A stretch of 64,000 nt of DNA from Lentisphaerae bacterium GWF2_49_21 (GCA_001804805.1 MHBH01000061.1:154972-218971); one strand, 5' to 3'. Shown: positions 18,849-26,788, numbered from the stretch's first letter. Notes: generated from the sequence alone by a model not told the origin. Made by a program: numbers and translations.

Positions 18849-20207
18849 ATGGAAGAAAATGGAAAAACAGCAGATCTGGAAAATAATCTCAACAGTTTCA
18901 AACTGAAAGAGAGGGAAGCCGCCCTGCATTCGCTGAGGCTGATGACAGGGGCCGGAGAACTCTCATTTTCCGCCGATAAAAGGGAGTTAAATCTCCACTG
19001 CCATACATTTTTTTCCTATAACGGCTACGGGTATTCACCGACCTACATTGCCTGGTGGGCCAGGAAGAATGGTCTTTTCGCGGCGGCCACCGTTGACTTC
19101 GACGTCCTCGACGGCGTCGATGAATTCCTGAAGGCGTCCTGGAGCTTGAACCTCCGTTCCGCCGCCGGCATCGAGACAAGGGTATTCATCCCCGAACTTT
19201 CCGCGAAGGAAATAAACTCCCCCGGCGAACCCGGGATCGCATATCACTGTGGAATGGGCTTCATCTGTACTGCAGTCCCAAAGAAATCAACTCCTTTCTT
19301 AGAGAGAATGCGTTCGAGCGCTTCGGCGCGGACACGCGATATCGTAATCATGGTCAATTCGTATCTTGCAACTGTAACTGTTGATTTCGACAAGGATGTC
19401 CTTCCTCTGACACCTGCAGGAAACGTTACTGAACGGCATGTATGCTCTGCATACTATGCAAAAGCCGAACAGACCTTCCCAGATGCCGCAGAACGGACTG
19501 CGTTCTGGTCGGAGAAGCTCCAGACTCCCGCAGACAAGCTCTCAAAGATCATAAATGATCCCGTACAGCTCCAGAACCTGATCCGTTCGAAGACGATGAA
19601 GATGGGAGGGGCAGGATATGTCAAACCGGATCCGAAATCATTCCCGGAGCTTCTGGCGATGAACAAGTTCATCAAGGAATGCGGTGCGATACCGGTAGTA
19701 GCCTGGCTGAACGGTGAATCCGCCGGCGAAAAGGATCCGGACGCGCTCATCGACCTCCATATGAAATCGGGTGCCGCCGCAGTGAACATCATTCCCGACA
19801 GGAACTGGAATTTCCCCGACGCCGAGGTAAGGAAGAAGAAGATCGCGGAACTTCACAGGTTCATCGAGTCCTCGAAAAAGAAAAACCTTCCTATCCTCGT
19901 CGGAACAGAAATGAATGCTCCGGGGCAGTGCCTTATCGACAATTTCGCATCTGAAGCCCTGAAACCTTATATTGACGACTTCATAGAGGGAGCGGAAATA
20001 GTATTTGCCCACACCCTCCTCCAGCATGCTGGAATGGGCTACCTGAGCGAATGGGCCTCTTCGAATTTTGTAACCTCCAAGGAGAAAAACGCGTATTTCT
20101 CGGAAATAGGGAAAAGGTGCCTGCCGTCCGCACTCGACAAGGTCGCGTTCTGCGGACCTGAAATGTCAAAGGATAAAGTAAAAGAAATAATTTTTGGAAA
20201 AACATAA
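18849..20207 (+). CDS. PHP-domain-like protein (putative metal-dependent hydrolase)
   Basis: A 452-residue cytoplasmic protein. The opening ELNLHCHTFFSYNGYGYSP resembles motif I of PHP (polymerase and histidinol phosphatase) domains, where His-x-His binds metal. Later candidates for metal ligands are AAATVDFDVLDGVDEF near residue 82, GIETRVFIPE near 110, GTEMNAPGQC near 357 and IVFAHTLLQHAGMGY near 387. The substrate is unknown. It is divergent from metH and precedes a secreted protein by 16 bp, perhaps as one transcript. The family seems to be conserved in PVC genomes, but I do not know a characterised member. Confidence 0.7.
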   Translation: MEENGKTADLENNLNSFKLKEREAALHSLRLMTGAGELSFSADKRELNLHCHTFFSYNGYGYSPTYIAWWARKNGLFAAATVDFDVLDGVDEFLKASWSLNLRSAAGIETRVFIPELSAKEINSPGEPGIAYHCGMGFICTAVPKKSTPFLERMRSSASARTRDIVIMVNSYLATVTVDFDKDVLPLTPAGNVTERHVCSAYYAKAEQTFPDAAERTAFWSEKLQTPADKLSKIINDPVQLQNLIRSKTMKMGGAGYVKPDPKSFPELLAMNKFIKECGAIPVVAWLNGESAGEKDPDALIDLHMKSGAAAVNIIPDRNWNFPDAEVRKKKIAELHRFIESSKKKNLPILVGTEMNAPGQCLIDNFASEALKPYIDDFIEGAEIVFAHTLLQHAGMGYLSEWASSNFVTSKEKNAYFSEIGKRCLPSALDKVAFCGPEMSKDKVKEIIFGKT

Positions 20208-20223
20208 AACAAAGGTGGTTGAA

Positions 20224-21288
20224 ATGAAAAGACTGCTGATTCTGATTTCGATGTTCGTGCTGTCCGCCGTGCTCTGCGCCCAGAGCGAGGATCTCATGAA
20301 GTATGTACCTGCCGACGTAGACGGTTTCGCCTGCGTAAACATGAAGGAGTTGTCGGCCTATCCTAAATTCAAGGAGATGATCGATACGAATCCTGACCCT
20401 GAAATGGCCCAGTTCAAAGATGATCTGACCCAGGCTGGAATAGACATCTATGACGCCTTCGGGAACGGAGTCATCTTCTACAATTCAAAGACCAGGATTG
20501 GCGGTGGAGTAATGAAGACAAAGATAGAGGAGGCGACCTTCAGCAAGCTTCTCGACAACAGGGCCCAGGGAGCCACCCCTGTAAAGAAAACTGCAATCGA
20601 CGGGAAAACATACTACGTTTTTGAAAAAGGCGGCCAGAAGACCACGATGGTCTACCTGAAACCGGACACGATCGGCTTCACGGACAAGCCAGAGAACGCA
20701 ACTAAATTCTCCTCTCTGGCGGCGACTGAGAATGTGACTTCCAATTCAAAGCTCATGGGCTATGCGGCAAAGGTCGACAAGAAAGCTCCTCTATGGGCTG
20801 TTTTCGTGACTGATATCAAACTTCCGAATTCCGGGCAAAACCAGGAAGGCGGGGACAATAATCCAGTGCAGCAGATGTTCCCTGTCGACAACATCCAGGG
20901 CGGACTACTGAGCATAAACTTCACAGGGGAGACCAAGGACACCGTCAATCTCAATCTCCGCGTGAACTGCAAGGAGAAGATGAAGGCCCAGATCCTTACT
21001 CTTCAGGTTCAGACGTTGACAGTCACATATATTCCGATGCTCTCCAAGGGAAACGAGGCGCTTTCCGGCCAGCTTATGAAGGCCATTAACTTTGCCAACG
21101 AGGAAAATGACATTGTGATCAAGGTTGAGGTAACACCCGCCTTGCAGGCGGAGCTGAGCAAGATGGCGGAAAACAATTCCTTTAATTTAAATGACCTGCA
21201 GCCTCCTGCTCCTGGCCAGAAAAAAAGAAAAGGCCCCAAGGCGCCTGCTCCAAATGAGCCAGCCCAGCCCCCGCAGCCGGCGAACTGA
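20224..21288 (+). CDS. Secreted protein of unknown function with Pro-rich C-terminus
   Basis: About 354 residues. A clear Sec signal (MKRLLILISMFVLSAVLCA) is followed by a region of alternating strands and helices (LMKYVPADVDGFACVNMKEL and so on). A short low-complexity tail rich in Pro, Lys and Ala (PPAPGQKKRKGPKAPAPNEP) ends it. The shape (VPADVDGFACVNM near the N-terminus) recalls the DUF3352-type proteins of planctomycetes, but I do not claim membership. ATG at 20224 is chosen for its GGTGG and signal peptide; an upstream ATG at 20194 would overlap the previous gene. Confidence 0.65.
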   Translation: MKRLLILISMFVLSAVLCAQSEDLMKYVPADVDGFACVNMKELSAYPKFKEMIDTNPDPEMAQFKDDLTQAGIDIYDAFGNGVIFYNSKTRIGGGVMKTKIEEATFSKLLDNRAQGATPVKKTAIDGKTYYVFEKGGQKTTMVYLKPDTIGFTDKPENATKFSSLAATENVTSNSKLMGYAAKVDKKAPLWAVFVTDIKLPNSGQNQEGGDNNPVQQMFPVDNIQGGLLSINFTGETKDTVNLNLRVNCKEKMKAQILTLQVQTLTVTYIPMLSKGNEALSGQLMKAINFANEENDIVIKVEVTPALQAELSKMAENNSFNLNDLQPPAPGQKKRKGPKAPAPNEPAQPPQPAN

Positions 21289-21330
21289 TAAGGATCATAT
21301 AGGACTCCGGCGTTTTATTTCATCGATAGC

Positions 21331-21389
21331 TTGACATGGAATAAATGAAGCGTACGTTATTACGGACGCATGAAAGGATTTATTCCATG
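21331..21389 (+). promoter_or_regulatory. Toxin-antitoxin promoter with nested operator palindrome
   Basis: A perfect -35 TTGACA (21331-21336) is followed by a weak -10 near 21354-21360. CATGGAATAAAT (21335-21346) and ATTTATTCCATG (21378-21389) are perfect reverse complements flanking the promoter, and an inner GCGT/ACGC pair (21350-21353, 21366-21369) is also present. The antitoxin ATG forms the last bases of the right arm. This is the expected layout for autorepression by an antitoxin-toxin complex. Confidence 0.65.
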
Positions 21390-21629
21390 ACAACAATTAC
21401 AGCGACAAACGCAAGGGCAAATCTCTATTCCCTGCTTGACGAAGCGGCGGAATCGCACATGCCCATACAGATCACTGGAAAAAGGCATTCCGGTGTCCTT
21501 ATCTCTGAAGAAGACTGGAGGGCGATCCAGGAAACCTTGTATCTCAGCTCCATTCCAGGGATGAAGGAATCAATCATCAAGGGAATGAAAATACCTGTCA
21601 AGAAATGCCGCAAGGAGCTTGACTGGTGA
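21387..21629 (+). CDS. Antitoxin of the Phd/YefM family
   Basis: An 80-residue protein beginning MTTITATNARANLYSLLDEA, the diagnostic Phd/YefM DNA-binding fold, followed by ITGKRHSGVLISEEDWRAIQETLYL; the C-terminal third (MKIPVKKCRKELDW) should be the flexible toxin-neutralising tail. The ATG at 21387 is used because the family N-terminus starts there; the upstream ATG at 21345 falls in the operator. The last four bases overlap the toxin start (GTGA), so the two are translationally coupled. Confidence 0.93.
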   Translation: MTTITATNARANLYSLLDEAAESHMPIQITGKRHSGVLISEEDWRAIQETLYLSSIPGMKESIIKGMKIPVKKCRKELDW

Positions 21630-21889
21630 GTTGGAAACTGATTTATACGAACCAATCTCAGAAAGACGCCAAAAAACTTTCATATTCGGGATTACGCCCA
21701 AAAGCGGAACACATTCTTGAAATTTTGGAGATGAATCCCTTTCAAAAACCACCTCCCTATGAAAAACTGGTCGGGGATCTGTCCGGAGCATATTCAAGGC
21801 GGATCAACATAAAGCACAGGATCGTCTATCAGGTCCTTGTGGAAACAAAGACCGTGAAAGTCATCCGCATGTGGACGCATTACGAGTGA
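21626..21889 (+). CDS. Txe/YoeB family toxin (RelE superfamily mRNA endonuclease)
   Basis: An 87-residue protein opening MSWKLIYTNQSQKDAKKL, with MNPFQKPPPYEKLVGDLSGA and YSRRINIKHRIVYQVL, ending VIRMWTHYE. This is the Txe/YoeB pattern: ribosome-dependent endonuclease with the basic YSRRI strand and a C-terminal His-Tyr. The start is GTG inside the antitoxin stop region. Family length is normal (84-90), so the toxin appears intact. The stop is the first base of a perfect hairpin that it shares with the convergent Fic gene. Confidence 0.93.
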   Translation: MSWKLIYTNQSQKDAKKLSYSGLRPKAEHILEILEMNPFQKPPPYEKLVGDLSGAYSRRINIKHRIVYQVLVETKTVKVIRMWTHYE

Positions 21890-21914
21890 TAAATTTCCCA
21901 TCCGGGAAATTTAT
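21889..21914. terminator. Hairpin between convergent toxin and Fic genes
   Basis: Arms ATAAATTTCCC (21889-21899) and GGGAAATTTAT (21904-21914) are perfect, loop 4 nt. The stop codon of each convergent gene touches it. It may work as a bidirectional terminator; U-runs are short. Confidence 0.7.
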
Positions 21915-23002
21915 TGTTTCGAGAGCAATTTCACGAGTTCGGTGTTGAGATAGACGGTCTCCTTGCCGCACTTCTGGGATTTCAGGACGCCTATCTCCTC
22001 GAGATCCTTGAGATATTTCGAGGCGGTCTGGCGGACGGCGATATCCTTGCTGACAAGGGATTCTATTTTAGTGTAAGGTTTTTCAAAGAGCGTCTCGACG
22101 AGTTCTTTGGAGTAGATGACGGGAAGTTCCTGTTTAACTTTCTCGCACGTGACATCCATAAGTTGCCTGATCTCGACAATACGGTCGATCGTCTGGAGCG
22201 CGGTCTCTTCGACTCCCTGCAGCATGTAGAGCACCCAGCTTTCCCAGTCGTTCTTCTCGGTTATGCCCCTCAGCAATAAATAGTATGCCGCCTTCTTCCT
22301 GATGATGTAGCTGCTCAGGTAGAGCACGGGAAGGTCAAGGAGTCCCTTGCTTGCGAGATAAAGGACATTGATTATCCTTCCCGTCCTGCCGTTGCCGTCG
22401 AAGAACGGGTGTATCGCCTCGAACTGGTAATGAGCAATCGCCATTTTGACCAGGGGATCAAAATCGCAGAACGCCTCGTCATTCAAAAACGTTTCGAGAT
22501 TCTTGAGTTTCTCCCGGATGAGATGCTCCCCGTCAGGCGGTGTATATACGACTTCCCCAGTTTTCCTGCTCTGGACCTTTGTCCCTGGTTCGTTCCTTAT
22601 TGCGGTATCAGACTCTTTGAGTTGCTGGGCGATCTTTATGAAAAGAGCTGTTGTGAACTTCTTAGTCTCCTGAAGCTCGGTATGTGCCGCCCATAGGGCT
22701 TCACGGTAGCTCAATACTTCTTTCGTGGCCGGATCGGTGTTCTTCATACTGGCGGAAAAAGCTCTGAAAAGATTGTCGCTGGTCGTAAAGACATTCTCGA
22801 TCTCCGAACTATCCTTGGCTTCCTGAAGGGTGATGTTGTTGATGAGGATGTCCTGGTTCGGGATGATGAGGGCCTTGCCGTTGAGTTCAGCAAGAGCCGC
22901 CCGGGATTTTATGACCTGCTTGAGTATGGTCCTTGACTCTATTTCCGCCTTGGGTGGAAGCAGAGGCAGTTCGTTGTATGGTTTTTGTGGATTAAAGGAC
23001 AT
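21911..23002 (-). CDS. Fic family protein (AMP-transferase type) with winged-helix C-terminus
   Basis: A protein of 363 residues. The active-site signature HPFFDGNGRTGR (near residue 195) is complete, so AMPylation of a target hydroxyl is expected. Near residue 54 lies SSEIENV, which fits the autoinhibitory motif [S/T]xxxE[G/N], so this is a self-inhibited class II enzyme with its lock built in. The N-terminal domain (PLLPPKAEIESRTILKQVI) and the C-terminal winged-helix (EKPYTKIESLVSKDIAVRQ, TASKYLKDLEEIGVL) match the common DNA-binding Fic subfamily. ATG at 23002 is chosen; the ORF upstream would read through a repeat. It is adjacent to, and convergent with, a toxin-antitoxin pair, making a small stress-response cluster. 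Confidence 0.94.
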   Translation of the reverse strand: MSFNPQKPYNELPLLPPKAEIESRTILKQVIKSRAALAELNGKALIIPNQDILINNITLQEAKDSSEIENVFTTSDNLFRAFSASMKNTDPATKEVLSYREALWAAHTELQETKKFTTALFIKIAQQLKESDTAIRNEPGTKVQSRKTGEVVYTPPDGEHLIREKLKNLETFLNDEAFCDFDPLVKMAIAHYQFEAIHPFFDGNGRTGRIINVLYLASKGLLDLPVLYLSSYIIRKKAAYYLLLRGITEKNDWESWVLYMLQGVEETALQTIDRIVEIRQLMDVTCEKVKQELPVIYSKELVETLFEKPYTKIESLVSKDIAVRQTASKYLKDLEEIGVLKSQKCGKETVYLNTELVKLLSKQ

Positions 23003-23044
23003 TGCATTATTTCCGATTGCCAATTTAGATTTAATTATTTTTAC

Positions 23045-23140
23045 CCTCGTGACACGGTGACTTCGTGACACCGGGCATCATTCCTCCAATTCGGAGTCAC
23101 CGCGGCACGAAGTCAACCGTTTTCCGTCATCTGCCGGATA
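23045..23140. repeat. Flanking stem-loop repeat, right copy of a pair around the four-helix-bundle gene
   Basis: The sequence tcgtgacacggtgacttcgtg and what follows, through ccgttttccgtcatctgc, is about 85% like 23950-24043. Each copy is itself an inverted repeat (cgtgacacggtgac against gtcaccgcggcacg). The last codons of the gene at 23113-23844 lie inside this copy. Confidence 0.8.
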
Positions 23141-23844
23141 CCTTTGCATTGGGGGTAATTGCCGCAGCCCCAGAAGAAACCCTTGGCCGACTGTCTGCGT
23201 TTCATCGGAGTACCGCAATCAGGGCAGCCCGGAGTATCGGGTTCAATTCGTGCCTCCATACGGGCACTGAACATCTTCTCTTTGATACCACCCTGCGCAA
23301 CGAACGCCCGCTCAAGCTGCTCCAATTGTCGTCCCAGCAGTCCTGTCGTCCGTTGGATCAATACGATCAGGGCATTGGCCGCAGTAAGGTCGTCACGGCC
23401 CTCCAACCAGGGATCGAATTTCTTCTTCTCCGCAAGCAGGAAAGTCCAGTAATCATGCAGAAGGTCATCCGTATAGGCGAACTCACCCAGCATGATGGCC
23501 ATGATTGCCCGATAATCCGGCTCGTGGATACTCCAGGGAATGCTGCCTTTCTGAATGAGGTAATCTTCAAGATCGCCCTGCAGCTCGCTCAGGCTGGCCT
23601 TTGCAACATCAGTCAGCTTGATTTCGGTTTCGGAAGAGGTTTTTGCACGTTCGGAGCCCTCAATGATGTTCTGCTTGCCGGATCTGGAAGCGCCAATCAT
23701 CTGACCAAGAGTCTTACCCAGCGGATCATTCTTCCAGGTGATATAGCGTTTGCAGAAACTGATCGTGCCAAGGTGAATGATCGTGGCAAAATTGAACGCA
23801 TGCAGTCGCCGATAACCACCGCTGTGATTGTATATCCGGCTCAT
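23113..23844 (-). CDS. Four-helix-bundle protein with C-terminal zinc ribbon
   Basis: A 243-residue protein. The central part (FCKRYITWKNDPLGKTLGQM, then SGKQNIIEGSERA, then LTDVAKASLSELQGDLEDY) follows the S23/intervening-sequence four-helix-bundle family. The C-terminal CPDCGTPMKRRQSAKGFFWG with CGNYPQCKG is a topoisomerase-type zinc ribbon with four cysteines. The combination is a recurrent family whose job is unknown. It is bracketed by two copies of a stem-loop repeat in direct orientation (23045-23140 and 23950-24043), one of which supplies its final codons, so the gene and repeats may move as a unit. I saw no reverse transcriptase or variable repeat, so it is not evidence of a diversity-generating retroelement. 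Confidence 0.75.
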   Translation of the reverse strand: MSRIYNHSGGYRRLHAFNFATIIHLGTISFCKRYITWKNDPLGKTLGQMIGASRSGKQNIIEGSERAKTSSETEIKLTDVAKASLSELQGDLEDYLIQKGSIPWSIHEPDYRAIMAIMLGEFAYTDDLLHDYWTFLLAEKKKFDPWLEGRDDLTAANALIVLIQRTTGLLGRQLEQLERAFVAQGGIKEKMFSARMEARIEPDTPGCPDCGTPMKRRQSAKGFFWGCGNYPQCKGIRQMTENG

Positions 23845-23949
23845 CTATCTTCCTTTCACTATAGATATTTTCTCCATGGTTGCCCCTTTTGGATAATATA
23901 ACAGTTTCTTCTTCTCCAGCATAGCACCGCTTTCTTTTTAATTTTGTAT

Positions 23950-24043
23950 TTCGTGACACGGTGACTTAGTGACGTCGGGCGTCGTTCTTCCAATTCGGCG
24001 TCACCGCGTCACGAACTCAGCCGTTTTCCGCATCTGCAGGATC
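23950..24043. repeat. Flanking stem-loop repeat, left copy of the pair
   Basis: Second copy of the 23045-23140 repeat, in direct orientation, upstream of the four-helix-bundle gene. The remaining 23845-24173 spacer has short ATP-rich sequence and, at 24115-24165, repeat blocks (gcctcgccgtagtcagatga, cgggttatcctgtc) that run up to gmk; no gene is seen. Confidence 0.75.
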
Positions 24044-24173
24044 CATGAAACTGGCTTGCAGGGCTTTTATGGGCTATATTACTGTCTTTAACCATAACTA
24101 ATCAAGGATATCCGGTCAATCCTGCCTGCCTCGCCGTAGTCAGATGAAGGCGGGTTATCCTGTCAGAAAAATT

Positions 24174-24800
24174 ATGAAACCACCAAGACTTGGAATAGCG
24201 CTTATCGTGTCGGGGCCCAGCGGTGCCGGCAAATCGACCGTCTGCAACATGCTCCGGGAAAAGCATCCTGAACTGTGCTTCTCCGTATCCTGCGCCACCC
24301 GCAAACCCCGGAAAACAGAAGTCGAAGGGAAAGACTATTATTTCCTGACTAAAAATGAATTCCAGCAGAAGATCAAGAACAACGAGTTCCTTGAATACGC
24401 CGAAGTACATGGCAACATGTATGGCACTCTGAAAACCGAGATCCTGGAAAGGGTTAGGGCTGGGAAGGACATCCTTCTCGACATCGATGTCCAGGGCGCA
24501 TTCCAGATAAGGGAATCTTCAAAGAAATACTCGCTTCTTGCGAAATGCACTGAATTCATATTCCTCGGCCCTCCGAGTTTCGAAGAACTCGAACGCCGGC
24601 TCCGTTCAAGGGCATCCGACAGCGAAGAAGCCATCCGGAAAAGGCTTGACGATGCAAAGTCCGAACTTGACCATTGGCGGGACTACGACTACCTCATCAT
24701 CAACAAGGACGTCGAAGAGACCGTAAAGGACATGGAGAAACTTATCGACATGCTCCACAAAAGCACTAAACGGCTGGAAGATTCGGGATTCTATACTTAA
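24174..24800 (+). CDS. gmk: Guanylate kinase
   Basis: A 208-residue enzyme that makes GDP from GMP. The P-loop SGPSGAGKSTV lies at residues about 13-23, followed by SCATRKPRKTEVEGKDYYF (GMP binding with the invariant Arg and Tyr), FLEYAEVHGNMYGTL near 77, and LLDIDVQGAFQIRE near 107. RRLRSRASDSEEAIRKRL is the lid with the conserved arginines. Length is normal. The ATG at 24174 is used; the upstream in-frame ATG at 24144 lies in a repeat. In many bacteria gmk is followed by rpoZ and coaBC, and here coaC follows 180 bp later but no rpoZ ORF can be seen. Confidence 0.97.
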   Translation: MKPPRLGIALIVSGPSGAGKSTVCNMLREKHPELCFSVSCATRKPRKTEVEGKDYYFLTKNEFQQKIKNNEFLEYAEVHGNMYGTLKTEILERVRAGKDILLDIDVQGAFQIRESSKKYSLLAKCTEFIFLGPPSFEELERRLRSRASDSEEAIRKRLDDAKSELDHWRDYDYLIINKDVEETVKDMEKLIDMLHKSTKRLEDSGFYT

Positions 24801-24802
24801 CC

Positions 24803-24930
24803 ATCCGCCGTCGCTGAGAAGCTATGGCGGACAAGCAGAACACGCAGAGAAAGATTGACCACGAAACACACGAATGACACGAAAAAGATAATTGTTAAGT
24901 TTTTGCTGCGCAAAAAATTAACAATTGATT
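24803..24930 (-). repeat. Composite ~120-bp dispersed repeat, copy 2 (inverted)
   Basis: Reading the minus strand gives the aattgttaa hairpin, the cgtgtgtttcgtgg block and the tccgccatagcttct block in the same order as copy 1 at 6103-6222. The hairpin arms differ from copy 1 by a compensating change near the tip (aattttttgc against gcaaaaact on this strand). Confidence 0.85.
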
Positions 24931-24980
24931 GACGAATAAAATCATGTAAATCCTGTTATCCTGTCAAAAATGAGGAAAAT

Positions 24981-25508
24981 ATGAAAAATACAATAGTTCT
25001 CGGAGTGACCGGATCGATAGCGGCATACAAGGCGGCGGATCTGACAAGCCAGCTCGTCAAAAAGGGTAAGGATGTAGTTGTCATAATGACGGCCGCGGCC
25101 CAGAAACTCGTCTGTCCGCAGACATTCCTGACACTCTCACGCAATCCTGTGATCACGGATCTGTGGTCCATGCCCGACTGGCAGCCCGGGCACATCGAGC
25201 TTGCTGATCGTGCCAAGCTGCTTGTTATCGTCCCCTGCTCTGCAAATTTCATAGGGAAATATGCCAACGGGATAGCAGATGACGCCCTTACGACCTATGC
25301 CATCTCCCATACAGGCAAGGTAATGATAGTGCCTGCAATGAATCCGAAGATGTGGAAGCATCCTGCAGTGCAGCAGAATGTAAAGATCCTGAAAAGCAGA
25401 GGCGTCGAATTCATAGGTCCGGTGTCAGGCAGGGTTGCATGCGGCGACGATGGCGAAGGCCGCATGGAGGAAGTTCCCGCGATACTATCGAAGATACTAA
25501 GATACTGA
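24981..25508 (+). CDS. coaC: Phosphopantothenoylcysteine decarboxylase
   Basis: A 175-residue flavoprotein of coenzyme A synthesis that decarboxylates phosphopantothenoylcysteine to phosphopantetheine. Visible: VLGVTGSIAAYKAADLTS (flavin-binding start), the PCSANFIGKYANGIADD segment, PAMNPKMWKHPAVQQN (the PxMN substrate clamp), and SGRVACGDDGEGRM with the catalytic ACG cysteine near residue 154. Usually it is fused to CoaB in one CoaBC polypeptide; here the second half is a separate gene 580 bp downstream with an unrelated low-GC gene and repeats in between. All catalytic parts look intact. Confidence 0.95.
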   Translation: MKNTIVLGVTGSIAAYKAADLTSQLVKKGKDVVVIMTAAAQKLVCPQTFLTLSRNPVITDLWSMPDWQPGHIELADRAKLLVIVPCSANFIGKYANGIADDALTTYAISHTGKVMIVPAMNPKMWKHPAVQQNVKILKSRGVEFIGPVSGRVACGDDGEGRMEEVPAILSKILRY

Positions 25509-25566
25509 ATATCCAATATCGAACAAGGAATTCGAATAACGAAGTAAATCCCTTGGGAAAAGCCAT

Positions 25567-26022
25567 ATGCATGAAAGCAACACCAAGGCTAAAGGCAGAT
25601 ACGACCTGTTCATGGATGAAGTAAGTACCTGGCATGGTTGTATTGGAATTCTTATCTTGCTTTTCGTGAGTTTAAATATCCTTGTCTTTGGCATAATATT
25701 GTTAGGCGGCCCAGGTGTAGTTAATCAGTCTGTCGATGAACCTTTGCCCTGCCCTAAACCTTTATCCATATTATTGACAGCCTATTCTATCTCTTCATTC
25801 TTCACGATTTATCTGGTTATACCCTCAAATTCAAGCCTATCAAAAGTAATTTTCATCATATGGTCTTTCACTGGCATAGCGTTATGCATATTGATAATGT
25901 ATCTAGATAATTACTTAGGCATACATGCAATTCAAGAACTTTCCAAATATGCAATTGTCCTATATGCCTATTATCTTATTATCTCTATTTATCGACTATG
26001 GCGTAAAAAAAGCCAATCGTAA
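25567..26022 (+). CDS. Low-GC small membrane protein of unknown function
   Basis: A 151-residue protein with about four membrane segments (roughly residues 24-46, 65-85, 94-112 and 124-140). There is a soluble N-terminal stretch and a basic end (RLWRKKSQS). Codon use is strongly AT-rich compared with the neighbours, and it is flanked by repeat sequence: a gaatatccaatatcgaacaagg block upstream and a cgtgtgttttgtgtgtttcgtgg block downstream. Those features suggest it arrived in the coaC-coaB interval by transfer. No family is recognised, and the start at 25567 has only a weak binding site. Confidence 0.55.
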   Translation: MHESNTKAKGRYDLFMDEVSTWHGCIGILILLFVSLNILVFGIILLGGPGVVNQSVDEPLPCPKPLSILLTAYSISSFFTIYLVIPSNSSLSKVIFIIWSFTGIALCILIMYLDNYLGIHAIQELSKYAIVLYAYYLIISIYRLWRKKSQS

Positions 26023-26088
26023 GATTTTGGTTATAAATTTTATATGTTTTCGTGTGTTTTGTGTGTTTCGTGGTAAAGTTTTAATCTT

Positions 26089-26739
26089 ATGAAAATATTA
26101 ATCACAGCAGGGCCGACCCGCGAGAAGATCGATCCGGTCAGATACATATCGAACTATTCCAGCGGAAAGATGGGCTACGCTCTGGCGGAAGCCGCTGTCA
26201 GGAAAGGTCACAAGGTGACCCTTGTCAGCGGTCCTGTCTCTCTTGTCCCTCCAAAATCCGTCAAACTAATCAGTGTTGAAAGTGCCGCCGAGATGGCGTG
26301 CGAAGTCCGCAGGCTTGCGAAATCCGCAGATTTGATCATCATGGCGGCGGCGGTCGCCGACTACACCTCTGCGAAATTCGCAAAGGACAAGATAAAGAAA
26401 AAGAAGGCAGTTCTCTCGATAAAACTTAAAAAGACCGAAGACATCCTCGCCGGCCTTGGAAAATCAAAGAAAAAAGGGCAGATGCTCGTTGGATTTGCCG
26501 CAGAAACATCCGATCTGCTTAGAAACGCCAAACTGAAGATTGAGAAGAAGAATCTTGACTGGATAGTTGCAAACGAAGTCGGCAGGAAAGACAGAGGGTT
26601 TTCTTCGGACAACAATGCTGCGACCTTGATATCGCGTGAGGGAAAGAAAATAGTTCTTCCACTACAGAGCAAGAAATTGCTAGCAGAAGAGATATTGAAG
26701 ATAATAGTACGACAGGCTTTCCAGCCTGTTATAAATTAA
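26089..26739 (+). CDS. coaB: Phosphopantothenate-cysteine ligase
   Basis: A 216-residue enzyme that joins cysteine to phosphopantothenate, the step before CoaC. Landmarks: ITAGPTREKIDPVRYISNYS near residue 4, SSGKMGYALAEAA, MAAAVADYTSAKFAK near residue 85, KLKKTEDILAGLG, VGFAAETSD near residue 140, NEVGRKDRGFSSDNNAATL near residue 164. The normal fold ends near KKLLAEEILKIIV; the last nine residues (RQAFQPVIN) come from a dispersed intergenic repeat and are probably not functional. The tripeptide-rich AKFA codons include a perfect TGCGAAATTCGCA palindrome at 26370, with two one-base variants at 26299 and 26316. Confidence 0.93.
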   Translation: MKILITAGPTREKIDPVRYISNYSSGKMGYALAEAAVRKGHKVTLVSGPVSLVPPKSVKLISVESAAEMACEVRRLAKSADLIIMAAAVADYTSAKFAKDKIKKKKAVLSIKLKKTEDILAGLGKSKKKGQMLVGFAAETSDLLRNAKLKIEKKNLDWIVANEVGRKDRGFSSDNNAATLISREGKKIVLPLQSKKLLAEEILKIIVRQAFQPVIN

Positions 26740-26772
26740 AGAAGTAACGGGCTGGAAAGCCCGCCTTACTTA
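26708..26772. repeat. GACAGGCTTTCCAGCCTGTT/AACGGGCTGGAAAGCCCGCC repeat, copy 1
   Basis: An imperfect inverted pair around a short A-rich middle. A near-identical copy is at 30556-30620. Here it begins inside coaB and supplies the end of that gene. Confidence 0.85.
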
Positions 26773-26788
26773 AATAGAAAGGGGAGTT

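Noticed and set aside
23113..23844. Avd-like protein of a diversity-generating retroelement
   Set aside because: The four-helix fold is shared, but no reverse transcriptase, template repeat or variable repeat is nearby.
23065..23901. 278-residue plus-strand frame over the four-helix-bundle gene
   Set aside because: The minus-strand protein has a clear zinc ribbon and helical family pattern, whereas the plus-strand frame has none.
24801..24980. rpoZ between gmk and coaC as in many bacteria
   Set aside because: No suitable small reading frame; the space is filled by repeats.
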